Source: Herbiconiux sp.
GTDB taxonomy: Bacteria; Actinomycetota; Actinomycetes; Actinomycetales; Microbacteriaceae
Assembly (NCBI RefSeq): GCF_023264895.1
Contig: NZ_JAHFUY010000037.1
Location: forward strand, 1-43,110
DNA: 43,110 bases
Direction of reading: 5' to 3'
Below, one piece after another: positions 30,412 through 38,539 of the stretch (the stretch's first letter is position 1; the number at the start of each line of letters is the position of its first letter). Both the position numbers and the translations under genes were made by a program. Under the pieces are notes generated by a model. The model did not search any database and had not been told where the DNA came from. It saw only the letters and a list, made by a program, of their open reading frames with translations.

Positions 30412-31235
30412 CCGACGGGGACGTCGGCGCTCTTCCTTCCGGGAAACCAGGGGACGAGCGCCGACGTCCTCTTCTTGTACTCGGCGTACTCCGGGTACTT
30501 CGACGTCGTGATGCTCTCGGTGAAGATCGTGGAGCCGACGAACAGCAGGGTGAGCAGCACGGGGCCCGCCACCGTCCACTGCAGCACCGAGCCCGCCGCG
30601 CTCGCGCCCAAGAAGAAGACCACCCACCACTGCGCCTGCTCGAAGAAGAAATTCGGATGCCGGGAGAACCGGAAGAGGCCGGTGTGCAGGAAGCGGGGTC
30701 GCGGCTCCCGGCCCGCGGCCGCCTCCCGCCGCTTCCACTCGTGGAACCGCCACTGCTGCTCGTCGGCGATCGTCTCGCCCACGAGGAACAGCAGGAACAC
30801 GGCGACGAGCACGAGGTCGAGCAGGCTGAACGGCGTGGCCCGGTTCTCGAACATCGTGTACGCGGGCATCGTGATGAGGAAGAGGATCACGCTCTGGTAG
30901 ATCGTGATGAAGAGCAGGTTGAACACCTGGAACTGCGCCGTCGACATCCGGCCGCGGAGCACCGCCCAACGATAGTCCTCGCCACCGGGCGCGTAGCCGC
31001 CCTTCCGGGAGAAGTTGAACGTGAGCCGGGCGCCCCACAGGGTCACCACCGCCGCCAGCAGATCGAGCCTGAGATCGGTGAAGCCCGCCGCTCCCGCGAA
31101 GATCCAGACGTACACGATGGGGATGACCGACCAGATCCGGTCGACCCAGGAGTACTCCCGCGTGACGAGCGAGAGCACCCAGACGACGACGCAGCTCGCC
31201 GCCAGGACCCAGAGCGACGCGATCAACGGAAGCAT
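30408..31235 (-). CDS. DUF1295 multi-pass membrane protein (steroid-reductase/isoprenylcysteine-methyltransferase-like)
   Basis: A 275-aa membrane protein with about six helices. It has the DUF1295 features: YSWVDRIWSVIPIVYVW, TLWGARLTFNFSRKGGY, GEDYRWAVLR, and the C-terminal cofactor-like motif FRFSRHPNFFFEQAQWW with SKYPEYAEYKKRTSALVPW. Relatives are 3-oxo-5-alpha-steroid 4-dehydrogenase and ICMT-type proteins; the exact reaction is unknown. The frame is open far upstream, but ATG 31235 is preceded exactly six bases away by TACACT, so it is probably leaderless, and upstream residues are low-complexity. Ends four bases inside the aldo/keto reductase stop. Confidence 0.85.
   Translation of the reverse strand: MLPLIASLWVLAASCVVVWVLSLVTREYSWVDRIWSVIPIVYVWIFAGAAGFTDLRLDLLAAVVTLWGARLTFNFSRKGGYAPGGEDYRWAVLRGRMSTAQFQVFNLLFITIYQSVILFLITMPAYTMFENRATPFSLLDLVLVAVFLLFLVGETIADEQQWRFHEWKRREAAAGREPRPRFLHTGLFRFSRHPNFFFEQAQWWVVFFLGASAAGSVLQWTVAGPVLLTLLFVGSTIFTESITTSKYPEYAEYKKRTSALVPWFPGRKSADVPVG
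30420..30468 (+). terminator. 13-bp stem terminator of the aldo/keto reductase gene
   Basis: GACGTCGGCGCTC (30420-30432) pairs perfectly with GAGCGCCGACGTC (30456-30468) around a 23-base loop; CTCTTCTTGT follows. It lies inside the last 20 codons of the convergent DUF1295 gene, so the same bases are both coding and hairpin-forming. It would stop reductase transcripts before they run antisense. Confidence 0.6.
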
Positions 31236-31337
31236 GGGGGAAGTGTAGGGCACACCCACGGCCGGGACAGGGAAATCCCGGCTCGGAGCGGCGGCCTGAT
31301 CGGCTACGCTGGAGGGAGCAAGGAGGGCAGCCGGACG

Positions 31338-31814
31338 ATGAACGAGAACGACGATCACACCACGAGCATCCCCGTCACCCCCTCCGGGGCCGACACCACG
31401 ATGTCTCTCACGGGCGAGTTCGCCGCCCAGCTGGCCGCCCTCGAAGGCGGTGTCACTACCGAGGAGCTCGAGTCGATCGCAGCCCTCCCCTCGGGATCGG
31501 CTCTGCTGATCGTGCGTCGCGGCCCCAACACGGGCGCACGGTTCCTGCTCGACACCACCGTCACCACGGTGGGCCGGCACCCCAACGCCGACATCTTCCT
31601 CGACGACGTCACGGTCTCCCGCCGGCACGCCGAGTTCACCCGGCACGGCCACACCTTCTCGGTGCGCGACCGCGGCTCGCTCAACGGCACCTACGTGGCC
31701 GGCGTGCGCGTCGACGAGGCACTGCTCGAAGACGGTGCCGAGGTGCAGATCGGCAAGTTCCGCCTCACGTTCTACCCATCGCGCATCGACGTGGTGACCG
31801 CAGCGGGAGAGTAG
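31338..31814 (+). CDS. garA: FHA-domain regulator of 2-oxoglutarate metabolism (GarA/OdhI-like)
   Basis: A 158-aa protein. The C-terminal FHA domain (about 65-145) has the phosphothreonine-binding signature GRHPNADIFLDDVTVSRRHA...SLNGTYV. The N-terminal tail has Thr residues at 8-9 (DHTTSIP), in the place where GarA/OdhI carry the PknB/PknG-phosphorylated ETTS motif; phosphorylation would make the FHA domain bind its own tail and release 2-oxoglutarate dehydrogenase. AAGGAGGG precedes ATG 31338, and TACGCT (31305-31310) is a plausible -10. It is translationally coupled to the next gene (TAGTG overlap). Its partner context, followed by two MerR genes, is the conserved actinobacterial arrangement. 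Confidence 0.88.
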   Translation: MNENDDHTTSIPVTPSGADTTMSLTGEFAAQLAALEGGVTTEELESIAALPSGSALLIVRRGPNTGARFLLDTTVTTVGRHPNADIFLDDVTVSRRHAEFTRHGHTFSVRDRGSLNGTYVAGVRVDEALLEDGAEVQIGKFRLTFYPSRIDVVTAAGE

Positions 31815-32512
31815 TGGCGGCCGCTTCCCCGGCGCCCGGAGCTGCTCCGGCGCCGCTGCTCGGCATCGGCCAGGTGCTCTCCAAGCTCACCGCCGACTTC
31901 CCCGACCTCACGCCCTCCAAGCTGCGCTTCCTCGAGGAGCGCGGGCTCGTGCATCCGGCCCGCACACCCTCGGGCTACCGCAAGTTCTCGCAGAACGACC
32001 TCAGCCGGCTCCGCCTCATCCTCACCCTGCAGCGCGACTGCTATCTGCCGCTCGCGGTCATCAAGGAGTACCTCGCCGACGTCGACGCAGGGCTGAACCC
32101 GCCGATGCCCGGCGCGGGGGTCGCGAACGGTGCGTCCATCCTGCAGACCGGCCGCCGCCTCAGCCGCGACGACCTCACCCGGGAGGCCGGCGCCACGCCC
32201 ATGCTCGTGCAGGACGCCTTCTCCGCCGCCGTGCTCTCGCCGGCCGACAGCTACGGCGAGGATTCGCTCGTGGTGCTGAAGGCACTCGTCGAGCTGCAGC
32301 GCTCGGGCATCGAGCCGCGGCACCTCCGCGGGTTCCGGCAGGCCGCCGAGCGCGAGCTCGGACTCATCGAGAGCGCGCTCATGCCCGTGGCCAGGCGGCG
32401 CGACCCGTCGAGTCGCGCGAAAGTGGCCGAGATGGCGCTCGAGATCGCAGGTCAGCTCGAGATCGTGCGCTCCAGTCTCATCCGCTCCGCCCTCGGCAAG
32501 ATCGCGCCGTGA
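31814..32512 (+). CDS. ftsR: MerR-family regulator FtsR
   Basis: A 232-aa MerR-type protein. The winged helix is near the start: LTPSKLRFLEERGLVHPART and GYRKFSQNDLSRLRLILTLQ. The long middle and C-terminal part has the FtsR features: AVIKEYLADVDAGL, LVVLKALVELQRSGIEPRHL, GFRQAAERELGLIESALMPV. The Corynebacterium FtsR protein activates ftsZ transcription; that role is inherited by homology and synteny (gene after garA). Start GTG 31814 shares a base with the garA stop. There are no Cys residues for metal sensing in the C-terminal region. Confidence 0.87.
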   Translation: MAAASPAPGAAPAPLLGIGQVLSKLTADFPDLTPSKLRFLEERGLVHPARTPSGYRKFSQNDLSRLRLILTLQRDCYLPLAVIKEYLADVDAGLNPPMPGAGVANGASILQTGRRLSRDDLTREAGATPMLVQDAFSAAVLSPADSYGEDSLVVLKALVELQRSGIEPRHLRGFRQAAERELGLIESALMPVARRRDPSSRAKVAEMALEIAGQLEIVRSSLIRSALGKIAP

Positions 32513-32565
32513 GGTAACGATCCGCCCCTGATCGCGACACGCCGGGCATCGAAACGGTGATGTCG

Positions 32566-32594
32566 TTGCCCCGGACTGTCGACGTCGATAGCGT
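32566..32594 (+). promoter_or_regulatory. promoter of the second MerR gene
   Basis: TTGCCC (32566-32571) and TAGCGT (32589-32594) are separated by exactly 17 bases. Transcription would start near 32601, giving a ~50-nt leader with GGAAGG before the ATG at 32654. This lets the second MerR be expressed apart from garA-ftsR. Confidence 0.55.
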
Positions 32595-32653
32595 GGGGTC
32601 AGCACTGCGGGAACGGACATCCGTCTCCCGTGCCACCACGATGGAAGGCCCCG

Positions 32654-33217
32654 ATGAACGAGACAGGTCATGACAACCTGGGCCGGGACGACGACTCCCG
32701 GTACGACCTCGGTCTCCTGTTCACCGACGGCATGCCCGATCTCGACGGGGCCAACGGCTACCGCGGCGCCGTAGCGGCCCGCGCCGCCGGCATCACCTAC
32801 CGTCAGCTCGACTACTGGGCGCGCACCGCGCTCGTCGAGCCCACCGTGCGCGGTGCAGCAGGCTCGGGCACGCAGCGGCTCTACGGCTTCCGGGACATCC
32901 TGGTGCTCAAGCTCGTCAAGCGACTGCTCGACACCGGCATCTCGCTGCAGCAGATCCGCACCGCCATCAACCAGCTCCGCGAATCCGGCATCAACGACCT
33001 CGCGCAGACCACGCTGATGTCCGACGGCGCGAGCGTCTACCTCTGCACCTCCAACGACGAGGTCATCGACCTCGTGAGCCGCGGCCAGGGCGTCTTCGGC
33101 ATCGCCGTCGGCAAGGTCCTCCGCGAGGTCGAGAACTCCCTCGTCGACCTCGACAGCGTGGTCACCGACCCGGCTGACGAGCTGGCGGCGCGCCGCGCCA
33201 ATCGCAAGGCTGTCTGA
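32654..33217 (+). CDS. MerR-family regulator (Rv1830-like)
   Basis: A 187-aa MerR protein with an N-terminal tail of ~35 residues, then the DNA-binding domain AARAAGITYRQLDYWARTAL...TQRLYGFRDILVLKLVKRLL and a dimerisation helix SLQQIRTAINQLRE. The C-terminal part (VIDLVSRGQGVFGIAVGKVL) is characteristic of the actinobacterial ortholog group that lies downstream of garA and ftsR. ATG 32654 has GGAAGG five bases upstream; ATG 32641 is out of frame. In mycobacteria a DUF151 nuclease gene separates the two merR genes; here only 141 bases lie between them and no such gene fits. Confidence 0.87.
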   Translation: MNETGHDNLGRDDDSRYDLGLLFTDGMPDLDGANGYRGAVAARAAGITYRQLDYWARTALVEPTVRGAAGSGTQRLYGFRDILVLKLVKRLLDTGISLQQIRTAINQLRESGINDLAQTTLMSDGASVYLCTSNDEVIDLVSRGQGVFGIAVGKVLREVENSLVDLDSVVTDPADELAARRANRKAV

Positions 33218-33241
33218 GCTAGCTGCTTCGCAGCCGTGCTT

Positions 33242-33580
33242 CGCGCGGCTGCTCAGGCGTCGCCGGTCCCTGCCCGGCGCCGCGCGATGTGTTCCGGTGA
33301 GGTCGATTCGCGGCCTCGCCGTCACTCTGGGTCGTCGAGTACGGCCTGTTGCGTGGTGACTCGCCGGGCGGTCGCGCCACCAGCAAGCACTACTGAGTGT
33401 GCCGTTGCGTGTTGACCTGGTCGGAGGTCACTCAGATGCAGGTGGCGCTCATTCGCCCGTTCTGAAAGTGTTTGGCCATTTTCGACGACCCAGAGTGACG
33501 GCGAGGCCGCGAAGCGACCTCACCGGAACATGTCGCGCTACGCCGGGCGGGGACCGGCGTAGCAGCCTGAGTCAGCGCGC
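33242..33580. repeat. ~340-bp structure with ~100-bp near-perfect inverted repeats
   Basis: About 97 bases at 33242-33338 are repeated in reverse complement at 33482-33580. The inner ~50 bases match with one mismatch (GGTCGATTCG against GGTCGCTTCG); the outer halves match with a few substitutions and short gaps, for example GCCGGTCCCTGCCCGGCG against GCCGGTCCCCGCCCGGCG. Between the arms are 143 bases of unique sequence with no credible gene. Size and layout suggest a MITE-like element or a remnant of one, but no target duplication is evident. The whole 33218-33589 interval between the MerR and ParA genes has no CDS. The arms could also form a very large hairpin ending both convergent transcripts. 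Confidence 0.8.
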
Positions 33581-33589
33581 AGCACTGGA

Positions 33590-34399
33590 TCAGGCTTTAA
33601 GTTCAGCGTATTCGCCGACCCGGCCCGTGCGCATCACGCGCTCCAGGAGCAGGTCGAAGTTGCGGGCCATCTCCTGGGCGCCCTCGCCCGGCCAGACGTG
33701 CAGGGGCTTGGCGGCGCCCTGGGCCTGCTGCAGGGAGGTGCGCTCGGGGAGCTGGGGGCTCAGCACGAGCGGGCCGAACATGTCGCGGAGCTCCTTGATG
33801 CGGAACTGGTGCTCGAGCGACTGGGAGCGCACGCGGTTCACGATGATGCCGAGCGGCTGAAGACGGGGGGAGAGGCCACGACGGATCTCCTCGATGGCCC
33901 GCAGCGCGCGATCGGCGGCCGCCACGGAGAAGAGGCCGGGCTCGGTGACCACGGAGACGCGGTCGGAGGCCGCCCAGGCGGTGCGGGTGAGCGCGTTGAG
34001 CGAGGGGGCGCAGTCGATCAGCACGAGGTCGTACTCGTTCTCGACCGTGGCGAGGGCCTCTTCGAGCTTCCAGATGTCGCGGATCGAGGGGTGCGGGCCG
34101 TCGAAGTTGAGTGCCGAGGGCGAGCCGATGAGCACGTCGATCTTGCCGCCGCGGTCCTTCGTCCACCCCGAGGGGGCGATCGCCGCGCGCACCACCTTCT
34201 CCTTGGGAGAGGCCAGCACGTCGGCCACGTTGAGGTGGCCCGCGACGCGGATGTCCATGCCTGTGGAGACATCGGACTGGGGGTCGAGGTCGACGACGAG
34301 AGTGCGCAAGCCCTTGGCGAACGCTGCGGACGCGAGCCCGAGCGTCACAGTGGTCTTGCCCACGCCTCCCTTGAGGGATGAGACGCTGAGTACATGCAC
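33590..34399 (-). CDS. ParA/MinD-type ATPase
   Basis: A 269-aa deviant-Walker ATPase. The P-loop is SLKGGVGKTT (signature Lys10 and Lys15), with switch I LVVDLDPQSDVS and Walker B-like VLIDCAPSL. Length matches orphan chromosomal ParA-like proteins of actinobacteria; no parB gene or parS-like sites are next to it, so a role in plasmid partition is unlikely. GTG 34399 gives the usual N-terminus (VHVLSVSSLKGG); a TTG three codons upstream has a better-spaced GAAGG and is an alternative start. Divergent from pyruvate carboxylase with overlapping promoters. Function (cell polarity, division or segregation) is inferred only from family. Confidence 0.85.
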   Translation of the reverse strand: MHVLSVSSLKGGVGKTTVTLGLASAAFAKGLRTLVVDLDPQSDVSTGMDIRVAGHLNVADVLASPKEKVVRAAIAPSGWTKDRGGKIDVLIGSPSALNFDGPHPSIRDIWKLEEALATVENEYDLVLIDCAPSLNALTRTAWAASDRVSVVTEPGLFSVAAADRALRAIEEIRRGLSPRLQPLGIIVNRVRSQSLEHQFRIKELRDMFGPLVLSPQLPERTSLQQAQGAAKPLHVWPGEGAQEMARNFDLLLERVMRTGRVGEYAELKA

Positions 34400-34474
34400 A
34401 GTCGACAACGTTACCTTCACTAGGCTTAGAGAACCTAACTGTTCGCTGTACGCGTGTGCACCCGAAAGGTCTTC

Positions 34475-37400
34475 ATGTTCACAAAGATTCTGGTGGCGAA
34501 CCGTGGGGAGATCGCGATCCGGGCGTTCCGGGCCGCGTATGAGCTGGGCGCGAAGACGGTCGCGGTGTTCCCGTATGAGGACCGCAACTCGATGCATCGG
34601 CTGAAGGCCGACGAGGCGTATCAGATCGGTGAGATCGGTCATCCGGTGCGCGCCTACCTCGACGTGAGCGAGATCATCCGGGTCGCGAAGGAGTCGGGCG
34701 CCGACGCCATCTACCCGGGTTACGGGTTCCTGTCGGAGAACCCGGAGCTGGCGAAAGCGGCCGCCGAGAACGGGATCACGTTCATCGGTCCGGGCGAGCA
34801 CGTGCTCGAGATGGCGGGGAACAAGGTCACCGCGAAGGAGCATGCGATCGCGGCCGGGGTGCCGGTGCTGGCGTCGTCGCCCGCGACGACCGACCTCGAC
34901 GTGCTGATCGCGGCGGCGGATGAGATCGGGTTCCCGGTGTTCGCGAAGGCGGTCGCCGGTGGTGGCGGGCGGGGGATGCGCCGGGTCGAGACCCGGGAGG
35001 AGCTGCGGGGTGCGCTCGAGGCGGCGATGCGGGAGGCCGATTCGGCGTTCGGTGACGCGACGATGTTCTTGGAGCAGGCGGTGCTCCGGCCGCGTCACAT
35101 CGAGGTGCAGATCCTGGCCGATGGTGCGGGGGAGACCTTCCATCTGTATGAGCGGGACTGCTCGGTGCAGCGCCGCAACCAGAAGGTCGTCGAGATCGCG
35201 CCGGCCCCGAACATCAGCGACGAGCTGCGCGCGGCGTTGCATGCGGATGCCATCAAGTTCGCGAAGTCCATCGGCTACGTGAACGCCGGAACGGTGGAGT
35301 TCCTGGTCGACACGGTGGGGGAGCGTGCCGGGAAGCATGTGTTCATCGAGATGAACCCGCGCATCCAGGTCGAGCACACGGTGACCGAAGAGGTCACCGA
35401 TGTGGATCTGGTGCAGTCACAGATGCTCATCGCGTCCGGCTCGACCTTCGCCGACCTCGGGCTGACCCAGGACGGGATCGTGCTGCACGGTGCGGCGTTG
35501 CAGTGCCGGATCACGACGGAGGATCCGACGGCGGGGTTCCGGCCCGACACGGGCAAGATCGCCGCGTACCGGTCACCGGGCGGCGCGGGGGTGCGCCTGG
35601 ATGGCGGGACGGTCGATGTGGGGGCGCAGATCTCGCCGCACTTCGATTCGATGCTCGCGAAGATGACCTGCCGGGGGCGCGACTTCCCGGCCGCGGTGCG
35701 TCGTGCGCGGCGCGCGCTGGCGGAGTTCCGGATCCGGGGTGTGTCGACGAACATCCCGTTTTTGCAGGGCGTGCTCGATGACCCGGACTTCATGGCGGGT
35801 GACCTGTCGACGTCGTTCATCGAGGAGCGGCCGCAGCTGCTCGGCGGGCACCAGTCGAAGGACCGCGGGACGAAGATCCTGAACTGGCTCGCCGACGTCA
35901 CGGTGAACCAGCCCCACGGCGCCCGGGTGGGGTCCGTCGATCCGGTGCAGAAGCTCCCCGCGGTCGACCTGCAGGCGCCCGCTCCGGCGGGGTCGCGGCA
36001 GCGGCTGCTCGAGCTCGGGCCCGTGGGCTTCGCCGAGGCCCTGCGCGCGCAGACCTCTCTGGCGGTGACCGAGACCACGATGCGGGATGCGCACCAGTCG
36101 CTGCTCGCGACCCGGGTGCGGACCCGTGATCTCGTGGCCGTCGCCCCGTACGTGGCCCGGCTCACGCCCGAACTGCTGAGTGTGGAGGCCTGGGGCGGTG
36201 CCACCTACGACGTCGCGCTGAGGTTCCTCGGCGAGGACCCGTGGGAGCGCCTCGCGACGCTGCGGGAGGCGCTGCCGAACGTCGCGATCCAGATGCTGCT
36301 CCGTGGCCGCAACACGGTCGGCTACACGCCGTACCCGACCGAGGTCACCGAGGCGTTCGTGCAGGAGGCCGCCGCGACCGGGGTCGACATCTTCCGGATC
36401 TTCGACGCCCTCAACGACGTGAACCAGATGCGGCCTGCGATCGACGCGGTGCTCGCCACCGGATCGACGCTCGCCGAGGTCGCGGTCTGCTACACCGGCG
36501 ACCTCCTCGACCCGGCCGAGGATTTCTACACCCTCGACTACTACCTCGGGCTCGCATCGCAGATCGTCGACGCCGGCGCCCACGTGCTCGCCATCAAGGA
36601 CATGGCGGGCCTGCTGCGCCCCGCGGCGGCGGCGCGGCTCGTCGAGGCCTTCCGCCGCGAGTTCGCGCTGCCGGTGCACGTGCACACCCACGACACCGCC
36701 GGCGGCCAGCTCGCCACGCTCCTCGCCGCGAGTGCGGCCGGGGCGGACGCGGTCGACGTCGCGAGCGCGCCGATGGCCGGCACCACCTCGCAGCCCAGCG
36801 CATCCGCTCTCGTCGCCGCCCTGGCCCACACCGAGCGCGACACCGGCCTCTCGCTCGCCGCCGTCAGCGACCTCGAGCCGTACTGGGAGGCCGTGCGCCA
36901 GGTCTACCGGCCCTTCGAGTCAGGGCTCCCGGGCCCCACCGGCCGCGTCTACAAGCACGAGATCCCGGGCGGGCAGCTCTCGAACCTCCGCCAGCAGGCC
37001 ATCGCGCTGGGCCTTGCCGACGACTTCGAGCTGATCGAAGACCTCTACGCCGCGGCGAACCGGATCCTCGGCCGCATCCCCAAGGTCACACCGTCGTCGA
37101 AGGTCGTCGGCGATCTCGCCCTGCACCTCGCCGCCGTGAAGGCCGACCCGGCCGACTTCGAGCAGAACCCGGGCAACTACGACATCCCCGACTCCGTGAT
37201 CGGGTTCATGGCCGGCGAACTCGGCGAGCTCCCCGGCGGGTGGCCCGAACCGTTCCGCTCGAAGGTGCTCGAGGGCCGCACGGTAAACGTGGGTGTGACC
37301 CCGCTCGGTGACGACGACCGCACCGGTCTCGCCGGTGACTCGCGCACGCGCCAGGCGACGCTGAACCGGCTGCTGTTCCCGGCGCCGACGTCGGCGTTCG

Positions 37401-37882
37401 AGCAGCAGCGCGACCTCTTCGGCGACCTCAGCGTGGTCGACACCGTCGACTACCTCTACGGTCTCACCCAGGGCGTCGAGCACGTCGTCGAGATCTCGAC
37501 CGGCGTGCGCCTGTTCGTGGGGCTCGAGGCCATCGGCGAGGTCGACGAGAAGGGCATGCGCACCGTCATGACCACCCTCAACGGCCAGCTCCGCCCCGTC
37601 AACGTGCGCGACCGCTCCGTGAAGGTCGAGACGAAGGCGGCGGAGAAGGCGGATGCGGGGCGGCCGGGCGAGATCGCGGCGCCGTTCTCCGGCGTCGTGA
37701 CCCTCAAGGTCGCCGAGGGCACCGTCGTGGCCGCGGGCGACGCCGTCGCCACCATCGAGGCCATGAAGATGGAAGCGGCCATCACCACCCCCGTGGCGGG
37801 CACCGTCTCCCGCCTCGCCATCCCGACCACCCAGCAGGTGGAGGCCGGCGACCTCCTGGTCGTCGTCACTCCCGGCGCCTGA
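34475..37882 (+). CDS. pyc: pyruvate carboxylase
   Basis: A 1135-aa biotin enzyme converting pyruvate and bicarbonate to oxaloacetate (anaplerosis). Domain order is complete: biotin carboxylase (1-~455, starting TKILVANRGEIAIRAFRAAY, with the glycine loop AVAGGGGRGM and EMNPRIQVEHTVTEE), carboxyltransferase (~520-980, starting TETTMRDAHQSLLATRVRTR, metal-binding HVHTHDTAGG) and C-terminal biotinyl domain with Lys1098 in EAMKMEA. Length is normal. ATG 34475 follows AAAGG. In the first ~1.4 kb codons favour GCG, CTG and CGG, while the remainder uses GCC and CTC like its neighbours, suggesting a mosaic gene. Divergent from parA; upstream lies a TTAG-AGAAC-CTAA inverted repeat (34427-34439). Confidence 0.95.
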   Translation: MFTKILVANRGEIAIRAFRAAYELGAKTVAVFPYEDRNSMHRLKADEAYQIGEIGHPVRAYLDVSEIIRVAKESGADAIYPGYGFLSENPELAKAAAENGITFIGPGEHVLEMAGNKVTAKEHAIAAGVPVLASSPATTDLDVLIAAADEIGFPVFAKAVAGGGGRGMRRVETREELRGALEAAMREADSAFGDATMFLEQAVLRPRHIEVQILADGAGETFHLYERDCSVQRRNQKVVEIAPAPNISDELRAALHADAIKFAKSIGYVNAGTVEFLVDTVGERAGKHVFIEMNPRIQVEHTVTEEVTDVDLVQSQMLIASGSTFADLGLTQDGIVLHGAALQCRITTEDPTAGFRPDTGKIAAYRSPGGAGVRLDGGTVDVGAQISPHFDSMLAKMTCRGRDFPAAVRRARRALAEFRIRGVSTNIPFLQGVLDDPDFMAGDLSTSFIEERPQLLGGHQSKDRGTKILNWLADVTVNQPHGARVGSVDPVQKLPAVDLQAPAPAGSRQRLLELGPVGFAEALRAQTSLAVTETTMRDAHQSLLATRVRTRDLVAVAPYVARLTPELLSVEAWGGATYDVALRFLGEDPWERLATLREALPNVAIQMLLRGRNTVGYTPYPTEVTEAFVQEAAATGVDIFRIFDALNDVNQMRPAIDAVLATGSTLAEVAVCYTGDLLDPAEDFYTLDYYLGLASQIVDAGAHVLAIKDMAGLLRPAAAARLVEAFRREFALPVHVHTHDTAGGQLATLLAASAAGADAVDVASAPMAGTTSQPSASALVAALAHTERDTGLSLAAVSDLEPYWEAVRQVYRPFESGLPGPTGRVYKHEIPGGQLSNLRQQAIALGLADDFELIEDLYAAANRILGRIPKVTPSSKVVGDLALHLAAVKADPADFEQNPGNYDIPDSVIGFMAGELGELPGGWPEPFRSKVLEGRTVNVGVTPLGDDDRTGLAGDSRTRQATLNRLLFPAPTSAFEQQRDLFGDLSVVDTVDYLYGLTQGVEHVVEISTGVRLFVGLEAIGEVDEKGMRTVMTTLNGQLRPVNVRDRSVKVETKAAEKADAGRPGEIAAPFSGVVTLKVAEGTVVAAGDAVATIEAMKMEAAITTPVAGTVSRLAIPTTQQVEAGDLLVVVTPGA

Positions 37883-37913
37883 GCGCGCACCCGAGAACGA
37901 AGGCAGCACCAGA

Positions 37914-38405
37914 GTGACCGTACGTGAGATCCGCATCTTCGGCGATCCCGTCCTGAAGACCGTCTCCGACCCGGTCGTCGACATCGACGACCGGGTGCGG
38001 GGCCTCATCGAAGACCTCCTCGACAGCGTGAAGGTGCCCGGCCGTGCCGGTGTCGCCGCGTCGCAGATCGGCGTGAACCTCCGCGCCTTCAGCTACAACG
38101 TCGACGGCGAGGTGGGGTACATCATCAACCCCGTGCTCGTGGAGGTCTCGGGCGAGCCCGAGCTCGTCGACGAGGGCTGCCTCTCGGTCCCGGACCTCTG
38201 GTTCAAGACCAGCCGCCACCCCTTCGCCCGTGCGACCGGCATCGACCTCGACGGCAACCCCGTCGAGGTCGCCGGTACCGGCGTCCTCGCCCAGGCGCTC
38301 CAGCACGAGACCGACCACCTCGACGGCCTGCTCTACCTCGACCGCCTCGACAAGCCCACCCGCCGCGAGGCCATGCGCCAGGTCCGAGAGTCCCCCTGGT
38401 TCTGA
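37914..38405 (+). CDS. def: peptide deformylase
   Basis: A 163-aa metalloenzyme that removes the formyl group from nascent proteins. All three motifs are visible: GVAASQIGV (motif 1), EGCLSVP with metal ligand Cys89 (motif 2), and QHETDHLDG with metal ligands His131 and His135 and catalytic Glu132 (motif 3). Start GTG 37914 is 31 bases after pyc and has only a weak ribosome site. Length and motif spacing are those of an actinobacterial type I enzyme. Actinobacteria often carry more than one copy, so this may not be the only def gene. Confidence 0.93.
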   Translation: MTVREIRIFGDPVLKTVSDPVVDIDDRVRGLIEDLLDSVKVPGRAGVAASQIGVNLRAFSYNVDGEVGYIINPVLVEVSGEPELVDEGCLSVPDLWFKTSRHPFARATGIDLDGNPVEVAGTGVLAQALQHETDHLDGLLYLDRLDKPTRREAMRQVRESPWF

Positions 38406-38539
38406 GTACCCACTGCTCATAACGCCCGAGCCGGATCCGCCGCGAAGGTGAGAGGTCACCCCTCACATTCGAGAAAGCGACCCGGTCCAGGCACCTCCGA
38501 CCTCTCCATCACGGCGCCATCGCGGCCGCCCTCCTGGCC

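Noticed and set aside
29817-31337. long open frame joining the aldo/keto reductase region to the FHA gene
   Set aside because: Upstream part is a frame shadow of the reductase and antisense to DUF1295; the FHA protein starts at ATG 31338 with its own ribosome site.
33590-34399. plasmid-type partition locus
   Set aside because: The ParA-like ATPase has no parB or repeated centromere sites nearby and sits among core metabolic genes.
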